In this document: positions 1-8,551 of the stretch, piece by piece
How positions within the stretch are numbered: the first letter of the stretch is position 1
Layout of the letters: every line of letters starts with the position of its first letter
NCBI RefSeq assembly: GCF_004341365.1
Contig: NZ_SLXH01000013.1
Span: forward strand, 27,698 to 91,697
Reading direction: 5' to 3'
DNA length: 64,000 nt
DNA from: Simplicispira metamorpha
GTDB lineage: Bacteria; Pseudomonadota; Gammaproteobacteria; Burkholderiales; Burkholderiaceae_C
Notes under the pieces: generated by a model
Told to the model about the DNA's origin: nothing
Database searches by the model: none
Seen by the model: only the letters and a program-made list of their open reading frames with translations
Translations under genes and position numbers: made by a program

Positions 1-780
1 CCACTGGGGCTGCCTTCGTCAACGGGGGCGGCGCCCTGCCCACCATCAGCCTGACAGCCACCGACAACGGTACGCCAAGTGCTTCCAGCGTCCAGACGGT
101 CACGCCTGTGACCACCTTCGTCAATGGTGCGCCAGTATTCACCCTGAGTGCAGGGGCTCCCGTGGTGGAGCACGATGCTGTTACTACAGCGGGCTTGGTG
201 GTGGCCACCTACAGCGCACCCACCGATGAAGAGGGCGACACGGTCACGGTGGACTTCACCGCAGGCAGCAACGGCGATGGCTACTACGCACTGAACACGG
301 CGACCCGGGAAGTGACGCTGACGGCCACTGGGGCAGCCTTCGTCAACGGGGGCGGCGCCCTGCCCACCATCAGCCTGACAGCCACCGACAACGGTACGCC
401 AAGCGCTTCCAGCGTTCAGACGGCCACGCTGGTGACCACTCTGGTCAACGATGCGCCAGTGCTATCGGTGGCTGTGGGCGCGCCTGTGGTGGAAGATGCG
501 GCGGCTACGGTAGATGGCCTGGTGGTGGCCACCTACAGCGCACCCACCGACGAAGAGGGCGACACGGTCACGGTGGGTTTCACCGCAGGCAGCAACGGCG
601 ATGGCTATTACGCACTGAACACGGCGACCCGGGAAGTGACGCTGACGGCCACTGGGGCTGCCTTCGTCAACGGGGGCGGCGCCCTGCCCACCATCAGCCT
701 GACAGCCACCGACAACGGTACGCCAAGTGCTTCCAGCGTCCAGACAGTCACGCCTGTGACCACCTTCGCCAATGATGCCC
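1..780 (+). repeat. 324-bp tandem repeats (108 codons) in the giant surface gene
   Basis: The segment beginning CCACTGGGGC recurs at positions 1, 325 and 649, giving an exact 324-bp period that keeps the reading frame. Long blocks are identical or nearly so between copies; only the ~90 bp around the VNDAP-type junction varies. The array continues out of the window on the left, so the copy number is unknown. High identity implies recent duplication or gene conversion. Confidence 0.95.
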
Positions 781-3700
781 CAGTGGTGGTGGCCTCTGTG
801 GGATCAATTTCTTACACTGAAGGCAGTGCAGCTGTGGTGGTTGATGCAGCAATCACCGTTGCTGACACGGACAGTTCTACCCTGTCCAGTGCAACGGTAA
901 GCATCTCGCATGGTTTGCAGGCCGGTGACACGCTGGTGTTTGTGAGCACGGCCACTATCACGGGCGCATACAACGCTGGTACCGGTGTACTAACGCTTAC
1001 CGGCGTTGATACGGTGATCAACTACCAGGCCGCGTTGCGTTCCATCACTTTCCAGAGCACTCAAGAGAATCCGCAGACCAGCAAGACCATTTCGTGGATG
1101 GTCAACGATGGCACGACCAACAGCGAGGTGGTCGTCCGAGACGTCGCCGTCACCCCGGTCAACGATGCACCAGTGATCACGGCCGGAGGAACCATCACCT
1201 ACACCGAGAACGCGGTTGCCACCGTTGTCAGTACTACTCTCACTTTGTCCGACGTAGAAGGCGACACGATTGCGAGTGCTACGGCCTCCATCTCGGCTAA
1301 CTTTGTCAGTGGCCAGGATGTGCTGTCGTTCACTCCCTCCGGTTCGATCACTGGCAGTTTCGATGCAGGAACAGGGGTTTTGACCCTGTCGGGCACCGGG
1401 ACGACAACTGAATACCAAACTGTCCTGCGGTCTGTCACCTACGTTAATAACAGCGATGATCCTTCGGGCGCAGCCCGCACCATCAGCTTTACTGCCACCG
1501 ACAGCCTGGGTTTGACCAGCGGTATTGCGAGCGCAACAGTCAACGTGACACCAGTGAATGATGCACCGCTGAACGCAGTCACTACCAGCCAGGTCGTTCT
1601 GCATTCGTTCACCGGCACGCCGCTCACGGGCCTGTCTATCGCTGATGTCGATGCTGGCGATGCGACCAACCTGACGGCCACACTGGCGGCCTCCGATGCA
1701 GCGAGTATCACCATTGGCAGCCTCAGCGGCGGATCCACTGGTGGAGTTTCTGGGGGCGCAACTATTGCTGGTAATGGAACGGCGACGGTCACGCTCACGG
1801 GCAGCGTGGCCGAAATCAACGCCTCCCTTGGAGGTCAGAATGTTGTTTACAAGTCGGCGGACGGGTTCACCTCACCAACAACCCCGTTTACTGCGAGCAC
1901 GGTGACCTTCACCACCAACGATGCAGGCAATACCGGCCAAGACCCAGGGACAACCAGCAACGGTACGAGCGAAGCCGACGTGGCCACCATTCAGGTCGCA
2001 GTATTGCCACAAGTCTGGTTCATCGACAACACCCCGCCGACCAGCCCCAGCGGCCCAATAGGTTCACAAACCAATCCGTTCACCTCGATCGAGGCCTTCA
2101 ATGACGCCTCTGCACTTGCCGGTGGGCCAGGTGCCAACGACTACATCTATGTCCAGTCCGGGACTTACACCGGCTCGGGTATCAACCTGAAGGATGGGCA
2201 AATCTTGCTGGGAGCTGATCAGGCACTCTCGTTTACCAATCCATTCACTAACGCGGTCATTGCAGTGGAAGAGGGGGGGGGAGCGAGGCCCATCATCGCG
2301 GTGAACGTTGCCTCTGACCAAGCCATTGATCTTGCATCAGGCAATACGATTCGTGGCATCCACATTGTCACGGTGGCTGGAACATCAGGTCTGGATGATG
2401 GGACTGGTATCACAGGCGGCAACGTAGGAAACCTGACTGTGTCCGGTATGTCGATCACAGGCGCTGGTCAGGCCGTAGACATCGATCAAGACGGTGGGGT
2501 ACTGAATGTTGTCCTGGAAACCGTGTCCTCCAGTGGTGGAACGCATGGTATTCAGTTGGTGGGCACATCATTCACTGGAACTTTCTCGGCTTCAGGAGGC
2601 ATGCTATCAAACCATTCTGTCGCTGAACTCGATCTCAATGGCGGGGCCGGGGCGGTGGGTTATGCGGGATCGATCGGCAATGGGTCGGGATTGTCCGCCT
2701 TGATCTCCAATCGAACTGGCGGCACCGTGACGCTTTCTGGTGACATCACCGACACCAATGATGTGGGCGGTGGCATTTCCATCACGAGCAACTCCGGTGG
2801 AACGATTACCTTCTCGGGAGCCAACAATGTTCTGAACTCTGGTGTTGCCAATGCCCTCCAGATATCGGGTACGGCAGGTACCGTCAACTTCTCGGGAAAC
2901 CTTGATATCAACACCACATCGGGGACTGGAATTTCAGTAGCTAGCAGCAGCGCTAACGTGAATTTCACTGGTTCACAGATCACGGTCAATGCCACGGGTG
3001 TTGGCGCTGGCATTGGCCTGACGGGAAATTCCGGCACTGTTGCTTTTAACAATACCGGCAATGGCCTGGACATCGTGACCGCAACCGGTACAGGGTTCAG
3101 TGCCAGCGGTGGTGGTACGGTCACTGTGCAAGGTAGCAGCAACACCATCAGTTCACCCAACGCCACTGCACTCAGTGTCAACGGCACAACCATCGGTTCC
3201 AGCGCCTTGCTCTTCCAGAGAGTTTCTTCGGGAAACAATGATGGCGGCGCAGATCCGGTGAACGGTATCGTACTCATCAACACCGGCAATTTGGGGGGGC
3301 TGACGATCACAGGAGCGGGCACAGCCGATTCAGGCGGAATCATTGCAAGCTCCACTGGATCGGCCATTGTTGCGACCAATACACAAGACCTGAACCTGGC
3401 CTGGATGAGCATCCTGAACCCCTCAAATCACGGAATCATCGCCACCGATCTGCGGGGAGTGAATTCGCTTTCTGACAGCAAGGTCAGTGGGTTCGGCGCT
3501 GGTCTGGGCAACACCACCAGCGAAAACGGCTTTGAAATCGTCAACAACAACGTGAACATGACCTCGCTGACGGTCACCAACACGACGTTCTCCAATGCCG
3601 GTGGCGCCAACGATGGCATCTTCATGGAGGCCCAGGGTACGTCGAACATGGCCTTGTCCGTGATCAACAGTAACTTCAGCCAGTTTTACGGCGATGCCAT

Positions 3701-5102
3701 CCAGGTCAACGGAACTGCTGGTTCAAACGGTAGCGTCCGTCTCATCGTCAAGGACTCGGACTTCACCAGTGCGGTGTCATCGGGTAACGGGGGTATTTCG
3801 ATGAACCCTTGGGGCAATATCAACTTCTTCGCTGATATCAACAACAATGTTTTCTCAGGAATATTGAACAACGTTACTACGATCGGTGCGATCGGAATGA
3901 CAAACGGCATGACTGCGGACGCGGATGTCACGATCCGCAACAACGATCTGGACAATATTATTGGTGGCCGCGGGATCACAGTGACTGCGGATGGTGGGAC
4001 AACCGATCTACTGATCGACCAGAACACCATAGATGGACTCGGCTCTGGTTCAAAGTCTGCTATCAATATCAGCTACACCAACAATACCGGAGCTGGCCTG
4101 GGTACGGTGGGAACCGGCAATGTCACTGTCAGCGGTAATAGCATTGGTCAGAATGGATCGCCTCTGTGGACTGGCGGCGATGGTAGTGCCAATGCAGTCC
4201 TCCTACAGGCCATGAATGGTGCGTCGATGACAGCGTTAATACAAAATAATGTGGTCGATGCCAACGCGACATTGGAGGTTGTCAGGGTGCGCGCAGCATC
4301 CACTGTGGGCAATCCGGGTGGCACCATCAATGCCACTGTAACGGGCAATAACATCCAGGATACCAGCGGCACCCACGTCGAGTTCGATGCTACTGCCGGT
4401 ACCAGCACGCTCGCTGGAACTGTCAATCTCAGCGTTACTGGCAATACCTTGAACCCAAGTGGGGTGCTTCAAATCTCTGAGGGCGCAGCTGGGACGATCA
4501 ATGTTGCGCAAGCAAATTCAGCCGCTGTTGGCACCGTTAACGGCGACGCCACGGTGACGGTGACTGGGTCACCTACTTTCGGGGTCTCTCCTCCCTCTCT
4601 GCCTGCGACGCCTTCACTGCCGCTGCTTGCGCGGCAAGGTGCCACAGGCGGGCAGAATGCCGATGTACTCGAACTTGCAACTCTCCAGACCATGGCAGAG
4701 GCTGCGATAGCGCGCTGGGTTGCTTTCGGTATTGGCGCGGCCCAATTGCAATTGCTGGAGTCGGTTTCCTTTGGCGTTGCGGATCTGAAGGGATCCATCT
4801 TGGGGCTGTCTACGACTGGCTTGGTGTTGATCGATAGCAATGCTGCGGGTTGGGGTTGGTTCGTTGATGAGACGCCAATGGCTGACGAGGAATTCCCCTG
4901 GACGGCTGAGATGGCAGGCAACATGGGTGCGCGAATGGATTTACTCACGGTGCTGATGCATGAGCTTGGCCATATCATCGGACTCGCCGACCACTATCCG
5001 GGCGATTGGGGGGGCGTGATGGATAGTTACCTGGACGTCGGCCAACGCCACATGTCCGAGGTGCAGCTGGTTGGCATTTCGCCAGAGGAGATCGGCGCGT
5101 AA
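1..5102 (+). CDS. Giant repeat-rich surface protein with C-terminal metzincin motif (5' end outside window)
   Basis: The frame is open to the left edge, so the start and any signal peptide are missing; at least 1,699 codons are visible. From N to C: three near-identical ~108-residue repeats (nt 1-780); two cadherin/Ig-like units bounded by VNDAP-type linkers (nt 780-1560); a Gly/Asn/Thr-rich right-handed beta-helix-like stretch (about nt 2010-4560); and a ~160-residue C-terminal domain. That domain carries HELGHIIGLADH at nt 4959-4994, which fits the metzincin zinc signature HExxHxxGxxD, followed by GVMD as a plausible Met-turn. Repeat and beta-helix architecture is typical of secreted adhesins. 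I infer an exported adhesin or autoproteolytic surface protein; the substrate is unknown. No C-terminal autotransporter barrel is visible, and the secretion route cannot be decided without the N-terminus. It faces the tail-collar operon and NHL gene convergently. Confidence 0.8.
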   Translation, partial: TGAAFVNGGGALPTISLTATDNGTPSASSVQTVTPVTTFVNGAPVFTLSAGAPVVEHDAVTTAGLVVATYSAPTDEEGDTVTVDFTAGSNGDGYYALNTATREVTLTATGAAFVNGGGALPTISLTATDNGTPSASSVQTATLVTTLVNDAPVLSVAVGAPVVEDAAATVDGLVVATYSAPTDEEGDTVTVGFTAGSNGDGYYALNTATREVTLTATGAAFVNGGGALPTISLTATDNGTPSASSVQTVTPVTTFANDAPVVVASVGSISYTEGSAAVVVDAAITVADTDSSTLSSATVSISHGLQAGDTLVFVSTATITGAYNAGTGVLTLTGVDTVINYQAALRSITFQSTQENPQTSKTISWMVNDGTTNSEVVVRDVAVTPVNDAPVITAGGTITYTENAVATVVSTTLTLSDVEGDTIASATASISANFVSGQDVLSFTPSGSITGSFDAGTGVLTLSGTGTTTEYQTVLRSVTYVNNSDDPSGAARTISFTATDSLGLTSGIASATVNVTPVNDAPLNAVTTSQVVLHSFTGTPLTGLSIADVDAGDATNLTATLAASDAASITIGSLSGGSTGGVSGGATIAGNGTATVTLTGSVAEINASLGGQNVVYKSADGFTSPTTPFTASTVTFTTNDAGNTGQDPGTTSNGTSEADVATIQVAVLPQVWFIDNTPPTSPSGPIGSQTNPFTSIEAFNDASALAGGPGANDYIYVQSGTYTGSGINLKDGQILLGADQALSFTNPFTNAVIAVEEGGGARPIIAVNVASDQAIDLASGNTIRGIHIVTVAGTSGLDDGTGITGGNVGNLTVSGMSITGAGQAVDIDQDGGVLNVVLETVSSSGGTHGIQLVGTSFTGTFSASGGMLSNHSVAELDLNGGAGAVGYAGSIGNGSGLSALISNRTGGTVTLSGDITDTNDVGGGISITSNSGGTITFSGANNVLNSGVANALQISGTAGTVNFSGNLDINTTSGTGISVASSSANVNFTGSQITVNATGVGAGIGLTGNSGTVAFNNTGNGLDIVTATGTGFSASGGGTVTVQGSSNTISSPNATALSVNGTTIGSSALLFQRVSSGNNDGGADPVNGIVLINTGNLGGLTITGAGTADSGGIIASSTGSAIVATNTQDLNLAWMSILNPSNHGIIATDLRGVNSLSDSKVSGFGAGLGNTTSENGFEIVNNNVNMTSLTVTNTTFSNAGGANDGIFMEAQGTSNMALSVINSNFSQFYGDAIQVNGTAGSNGSVRLIVKDSDFTSAVSSGNGGISMNPWGNINFFADINNNVFSGILNNVTTIGAIGMTNGMTADADVTIRNNDLDNIIGGRGITVTADGGTTDLLIDQNTIDGLGSGSKSAINISYTNNTGAGLGTVGTGNVTVSGNSIGQNGSPLWTGGDGSANAVLLQAMNGASMTALIQNNVVDANATLEVVRVRAASTVGNPGGTINATVTGNNIQDTSGTHVEFDATAGTSTLAGTVNLSVTGNTLNPSGVLQISEGAAGTINVAQANSAAVGTVNGDATVTVTGSPTFGVSPPSLPATPSLPLLARQGATGGQNADVLELATLQTMAEAAIARWVAFGIGAAQLQLLESVSFGVADLKGSILGLSTTGLVLIDSNAAGWGWFVDETPMADEEFPWTAEMAGNMGARMDLLTVLMHELGHIIGLADHYPGDWGGVMDSYLDVGQRHMSEVQLVGISPEEIGA
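2273..2281 (+). repeat. G9 homopolymer inside the giant surface gene
   Basis: Nine consecutive G residues encode Gly-Gly plus parts of flanking codons in the beta-helix region. A one-base slip would put the remaining ~2.8 kb out of frame. Such tracts are classical substrates for slipped-strand phase variation in surface genes; here this is inference from sequence only. Two G7 runs (near 3293 and 5007) lie further downstream. Confidence 0.75.
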
Positions 5103-5166
5103 CGCTGGGCACAGTGTGACCAGCTTGGCTGCGGAAAATGAACTATGACGCCTGAAGTGCAGTGCG

Positions 5167-5940
5167 TTACTGAACCACGTGAAGCGTGTCGTTGCGAAAC
5201 GAGAGGTATTGCGGCGGCGAGTTCAGTGCGATGCGATCAACTTTCTGACCGGTTTCGTCCAGCACTGCCACTTCATTGGCTGACACGTCTGCCACGAAGA
5301 CCAAAGAACCATCGGTAGCTACATCCCAAGGCAGTACCCAGTCAGTGCCGAATTCGCCAGTCTTACGGCCATTCATATCGAAGTGGAGCACTTTGCGCAG
5401 GCCCGGGTCGGCGATGAGCAGGCCGCTAGTCACTACGGCAAGCCCACGTGGTGCGCTCAATACGCCATCGCCAATAATGCGCGTGATCCGGCCTGATGTA
5501 TTGAAACCCACAATGCGGGCATTACGCGAATCAGAAACCAGAATCTCGTCGGTTGTGGTGATGATGCCGCCAGGATAATTGAGAACTTCTTCTCCCATGA
5601 CACCGATCGATCTACCCAAGTCGTCAAAAATTTGTACGCGGTGGTTGCCAGCCTCGACCACGTAGGCCAACTCATTGAGAATCGCTACGTCAGCCGGATA
5701 ATTGAACTGGCCCAAGCCTTGGCCTACTCCACCGATAGTTCTCTTGATGCCCTTGCTATCAGTGATAACCAAACTATGGGAAAGAGGTTGTGCCAGGAAC
5801 TTGCTGCCCGACTTGCTGACCGCAATCGGAGCGCTCTGCAAGGTGACAGGGGGCAGATCAACACCACCGCCACATCCAGCCATCGGCAGTGCCAAGCCAA
5901 CTCCGGCCAGCATGAAGGTGCGACGGTCAATTAAGTTCAT
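5167..5940 (-). CDS. NHL-repeat beta-propeller protein, exported (lipoprotein- or Tat-like leader)
   Basis: A protein of 257 residues if started at the ATG at 5940; an in-frame TTG at 5958 would add six residues. The N-terminus reads MNLIDRRTFMLAGVGLALPM and then AGCGGG: an Arg-Arg pair, a hydrophobic segment and a marginal lipobox (MAGC). Export by Tat and/or lipidation is therefore likely. The rest consists of repeated ~40-residue blades of the GxFNYPADVA / NYPGGI / PRGLAV type, as in NHL/6-bladed propellers, which usually bind proteins or carbohydrates. No catalytic residues were recognised. It converges on the giant surface gene (65 bp between stops), which suggests but does not prove a shared role at the cell surface. 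Confidence 0.75.
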   Translation of the reverse strand: MNLIDRRTFMLAGVGLALPMAGCGGGVDLPPVTLQSAPIAVSKSGSKFLAQPLSHSLVITDSKGIKRTIGGVGQGLGQFNYPADVAILNELAYVVEAGNHRVQIFDDLGRSIGVMGEEVLNYPGGIITTTDEILVSDSRNARIVGFNTSGRITRIIGDGVLSAPRGLAVVTSGLLIADPGLRKVLHFDMNGRKTGEFGTDWVLPWDVATDGSLVFVADVSANEVAVLDETGQKVDRIALNSPPQYLSFRNDTLHVVQ

Positions 5941-6038
5941 GAACTGCTCTAAGATCAATTGCTAAAGAAAAAGGCCCTTGGGAAGACTTCATGTCCGATC
6001 AGTGCCGTTAATGTTAACTCGTAACCGAGCGTTTCACT

Positions 6039-6326
6039 ATGATTGAATATCTAACCCGCCAAGACTTTGAAGAATTGTCGTCCGGCAGCCTCAGCCTCGA
6101 GCATGCTGGACAGCAGCTCGAATTGCGGGTAGTCGAAACGCGAGACCTGCCGTCTGTTTCTACCCGCCAGAGTTCGTTTTCGCTGGTGCTGGAAGGGCCT
6201 GTATCGCCGGTTTTGCCACAAGGGATTCACGGCCTGCTACATCCGCAGCATGGTCGCCTGGATTTATTCATGGTTCCCATCGGGCGCGATGCCAGTCACA
6301 CGCGTTACGAACTCATTTTTAACTGA
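6039..6326 (+). CDS. Small DUF6916-like protein
   Basis: A 95-residue acidic protein starting MIEYLTRQDFEEL and ending RYELIFN. From memory, the pattern (a short N-terminal F-x-x-L segment, a central beta-rich part, and a C-terminal FMVPIGRD motif) matches the uncharacterised DUF6916 family, whose members sit next to tail-collar genes; no function is known. No signal peptide or membrane segment is present. It is transcribed towards the GNAT gene and its last 63 bases overlap that gene's 3' end in antisense. The Shine-Dalgarno sequence is weak. The family call is moderate; that it is a real gene is likely because its C-terminus looks conserved. Confidence 0.65.
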   Translation: MIEYLTRQDFEELSSGSLSLEHAGQQLELRVVETRDLPSVSTRQSSFSLVLEGPVSPVLPQGIHGLLHPQHGRLDLFMVPIGRDASHTRYELIFN

Positions 6327-6848
6327 CCCAGCAGTTGGTGGGCGTTGCATGAACAGATAAACGCCCCGGGTTTCGGCCTGGGAAAAACCGAGTCTTTGGT
6401 AAAGCCGCAGCGCTGGATTGAAAGGTTCCACATGCAATCCCACTGTCAGTTGGTGGCAATCAGCATGCTGCAATAGCGAACACATCAAGGCATTTCCCAA
6501 ACCTTGATTGCGATGGTTTGGCATCAGTGAGATGTCCATGACGCGCAGTTCGTGTGGGGTTTGCTCCAAGTAGAGCCTGCCCATCGGGAGGCCTCGGCAG
6601 GTTAGAACCCACCACTGTGCCTGCGGGTAGTGTTGCAGGTAGTGGCTGTGCTGCTTGTTGAACTGGTCGGCAAGGAACGCCTCCTTCTGCTGCGCTGTCC
6701 ATGGTACGGGGGCAAGTTCGTCTTCGCGCGTTTGGGCATACAGCAGACGAAGGAACGGCATGTCTGCCTCGCTGCGCTGTTTCAGTCCGTATGCAGTAGG
6801 CAGCCCTTCCAGCAGTTTCGCCAGGGTAGGTCCAACAATAACGGCCAT
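6264..6848 (-). CDS. GNAT-family N-acetyltransferase
   Basis: A 194-residue GNAT fold. The acetyl-CoA pyrophosphate-binding loop reads RNQGLGNAL (Q/RxxGxG/A) around residues 115-123, followed by the C-terminal NPALRLYQRLGF motif usual in the family. It probably transfers an acetyl group to an amine; the substrate is not predictable. It is the last gene of a tight four-gene unit: the start lies 11 bp after the third tail-collar stop. Modification of a surface or secreted partner is an attractive but unproven role. The natural GNAT end would be near YLFMQRPP; about 23 extra residues run into the antisense overlap with the small + strand gene, suggesting that an ancestral stop was lost. Confidence 0.8.
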   Translation of the reverse strand: MAVIVGPTLAKLLEGLPTAYGLKQRSEADMPFLRLLYAQTREDELAPVPWTAQQKEAFLADQFNKQHSHYLQHYPQAQWWVLTCRGLPMGRLYLEQTPHELRVMDISLMPNHRNQGLGNALMCSLLQHADCHQLTVGLHVEPFNPALRLYQRLGFSQAETRGVYLFMQRPPTAGSVKNEFVTRVTGIAPDGNHE

Positions 6849-6859
6849 GGAGCAGCTAA

Positions 6860-7363
6860 TCAGTTAGGGCTGGGGAAGATGCCCTGTAATGCAATGCAAA
6901 ATGACAGCGCCAAGAAAGGTTGCATGTTCAGGTGTGCTTGGCTGCCGCCTGTGTTGGAAACGCTCCCCGGTTCCAAGGCCACCAGGTTGGTCGGGCTGCG
7001 GTACATATCGATGGAAGCTTGTCCCATGATCACGTTGGCAGCAGGCATGTCAGTGGTAGCGTTGTTGTTGCTCGCAGACAGCGCATGGGTGTGCGTGGGA
7101 ATTTCAGTAATTCTCAGTGTGTGGGCTTGTTCGCCGCCTCGTTCACCCAACGTATGCCCGGCACCGACATGAATGGGTGTGCGTCCGCGCAAGTCAGGCA
7201 GCGCGAAGTTCACCCGGCCATCACCGCCGAAGGTGGTGCCGAGCAACGAAAAAAGCCCCTGATTTTGATTGATCGGGAGCAGCTGCCCATTGCACAACGC
7301 CCACCCTTTGGGCGCAAATACGAAGCTCATGAGGCGGATTTCGGAGAGGAAGGGTTCGGCCAT
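6860..7363 (-). CDS. Phage tail-collar domain protein, MdpB type (copy 3)
   Basis: A 167-residue protein starting MAEPFLSEIRL. It has the family signature WALCNGQLLPINQNQGLFSL, then GTTFGGDG, FALPDLRGR, an HTH (His-Thr-His) motif and a C-terminal NMQPFL. This is the tail-collar fold of phage short-tail-fibre tips, where an HxH pair can bind metal in trimers (known from T4-type fibres). Bacterial homologues are annotated microcystin-dependent protein MdpB. There is no signal peptide and no structural phage gene nearby. It starts 32 bp after the preceding paralogue and is followed 11 bp later by the GNAT gene. The function is unknown. Confidence 0.88.
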   Translation of the reverse strand: MAEPFLSEIRLMSFVFAPKGWALCNGQLLPINQNQGLFSLLGTTFGGDGRVNFALPDLRGRTPIHVGAGHTLGERGGEQAHTLRITEIPTHTHALSASNNNATTDMPAANVIMGQASIDMYRSPTNLVALEPGSVSNTGGSQAHLNMQPFLALSFCIALQGIFPSPN

Positions 7364-7395
7364 GGTTCGGATCCAGTGAGGTCAGGCCGCGCGTT

Positions 7396-7908
7396 TCAGG
7401 TGCGCGGCGGGAACACGCCCTGCAAAGCGATGCAGAAGTAAAACGTGAGATAGGGCTGCATGTTGTTGTGCGGAGTGGCTCCCCCAGCAGGTGCCAGTGC
7501 CTGGGGTGCAGCGACACCGGTGTTGGTGGGGGAGGTATAGATATTGTTCCCCGTGCCTACAGCGAGTGCATCGGGACTGAGCGAGTCGGCCGCTCTGATG
7601 CTGGTGTTCAGCGCATGTGAATGCGATGGAATCTCGGTTTCAAGCAGCGTAACGGTTTCCTCGCCGCCCGTCTCACCCAGATCGTGTAGCGACAGACCAG
7701 GCCCTTGTCCTGGATGCATGGGGGCACGGCCCTGTAAGTCGGGCAGGGCGAAATTGCTGCGACCATCGCCCCCGTAGGTGGTGCCCAGCAGTGAGAACAA
7801 TGCGGTATTTTGCGAGAGGGGCAGCAGTTGCCCATCGCACCAAGCCCATCCCTTGGGAGCAAAATTGAAAGGGAAAACTCTGATCTCAGCAACAAAAGGG
7901 TCAGCCAT
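7396..7908 (-). CDS. Phage tail-collar domain protein, MdpB type (copy 2)
   Basis: 170 residues from the ATG at 7908, chosen because MADPFVAEIRVFPFNFAPKG aligns with the N-termini of both neighbours; an open frame further upstream overlaps the previous gene. Motifs are WCDGQLLPLSQN, GTTYGGDGRSNFALPDL, SHSH (HxH) and NMQPYL. It carries a short insertion after the GR motif relative to the other two copies. Divergence among the three copies is largest in the C-terminal third, which in phage fibres is the receptor-facing part, so the three may form a heterotrimer or bind different ligands (inference). It lies 10 bp after the first paralogue. Confidence 0.88.
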   Translation of the reverse strand: MADPFVAEIRVFPFNFAPKGWAWCDGQLLPLSQNTALFSLLGTTYGGDGRSNFALPDLQGRAPMHPGQGPGLSLHDLGETGGEETVTLLETEIPSHSHALNTSIRAADSLSPDALAVGTGNNIYTSPTNTGVAAPQALAPAGGATPHNNMQPYLTFYFCIALQGVFPPRT

Positions 7909-7918
7909 GGTATCGGTC

Positions 7919-8419
7919 TCAGGTCGGGCTCGGGAATATACCGAACAGGGAAATGATGTAGTTGACGCACAGGTACGGTTGAAAATTCGTGTGCGGCTGA
8001 CTACCTCCCGTTGGTGTGATGGCTGCTGGCGATAACTGCTGGGCCGTGAACTCGCTCGCGTAGGCCTCTGCCGCCGTGCGCCCCAGAATCTGCCCCGTCG
8101 CCGAGCGTGCATTTGCAGGGTCTTTCGATCCCAGCAGTGTGTGCGTGTGAGCCGGGATCTGATTGACGGTCAGCGTGATCTCTTCCGCGCCACCGGTTTC
8201 GGCCAAGATGAAACCGTTGCCTTGGTGAATCGGGATGCGACCGCGCATGTCTGGCAGGGCAAAGGTGGATTCACCGTCGCCGCCATAAGTGGTTCCGATG
8301 AGCTGAAAGAGTGTTTCATTCTCGGAAATCGGAAGAAGCTGACCTTCGCAGAACATCCACCCTGCCGGTGCAAAGTTGCCGGCGAACATGCGTATCTCGC
8401 CTACATAAGGTTGCGCCAT
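7919..8419 (-). CDS. Phage tail-collar domain protein, MdpB type (copy 1)
   Basis: 166 residues, first gene of the four-gene unit. It starts MAQPYVGEIRMFAGNFAPAG and contains CEGQLLPISENETLFQLIG, GTTYGGDG, FALPDMRGR, HTHT and NFQPYL. The family is the same as in the next two genes, and it is clearly a paralogue rather than a recent duplicate. The start is preceded by GGAGAAGCT as a reasonable Shine-Dalgarno. With no capsid, tail tube, lysis or integrase genes around it, a domesticated or non-phage role is more likely than a prophage. Confidence 0.88.
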   Translation of the reverse strand: MAQPYVGEIRMFAGNFAPAGWMFCEGQLLPISENETLFQLIGTTYGGDGESTFALPDMRGRIPIHQGNGFILAETGGAEEITLTVNQIPAHTHTLLGSKDPANARSATGQILGRTAAEAYASEFTAQQLSPAAITPTGGSQPHTNFQPYLCVNYIISLFGIFPSPT

Positions 8420-8487
8420 AGCTTCTCCAGGCCATCTATAAGTTCTTTGATTTTAGCTGACTTGAATCCGCCGATGGGCAAATAGAA

Positions 8488-8526
8488 AATGGCGCGACAG
8501 GTACATCCTGTAGCGCCATTCTTTTG
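8488..8526. terminator. Rho-independent terminator between the tail-collar operon and mmsB
   Basis: ATGGCGC and GCGCCAT are paired across an inner GACAGG/CCTGT stem, giving a ~13-bp interrupted hairpin, with T-rich sequence on the + side (CTTTT) and A-rich sequence (AAATAGAAAAT) on the other. It sits just downstream of the mmsB stop on the minus strand and upstream of the first tail-collar gene, so it probably insulates the two units. Confidence 0.65.
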
Positions 8527-8551
8527 CGAACGGTTTCCAGAAACCGCTGAT

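Noticed and set aside
6860..8419. Tail-collar genes as a prophage remnant
   Set aside because: No capsid, portal, tail tube, lysis, integrase or att sites nearby, and three diverged paralogues with a GNAT gene form their own operon.
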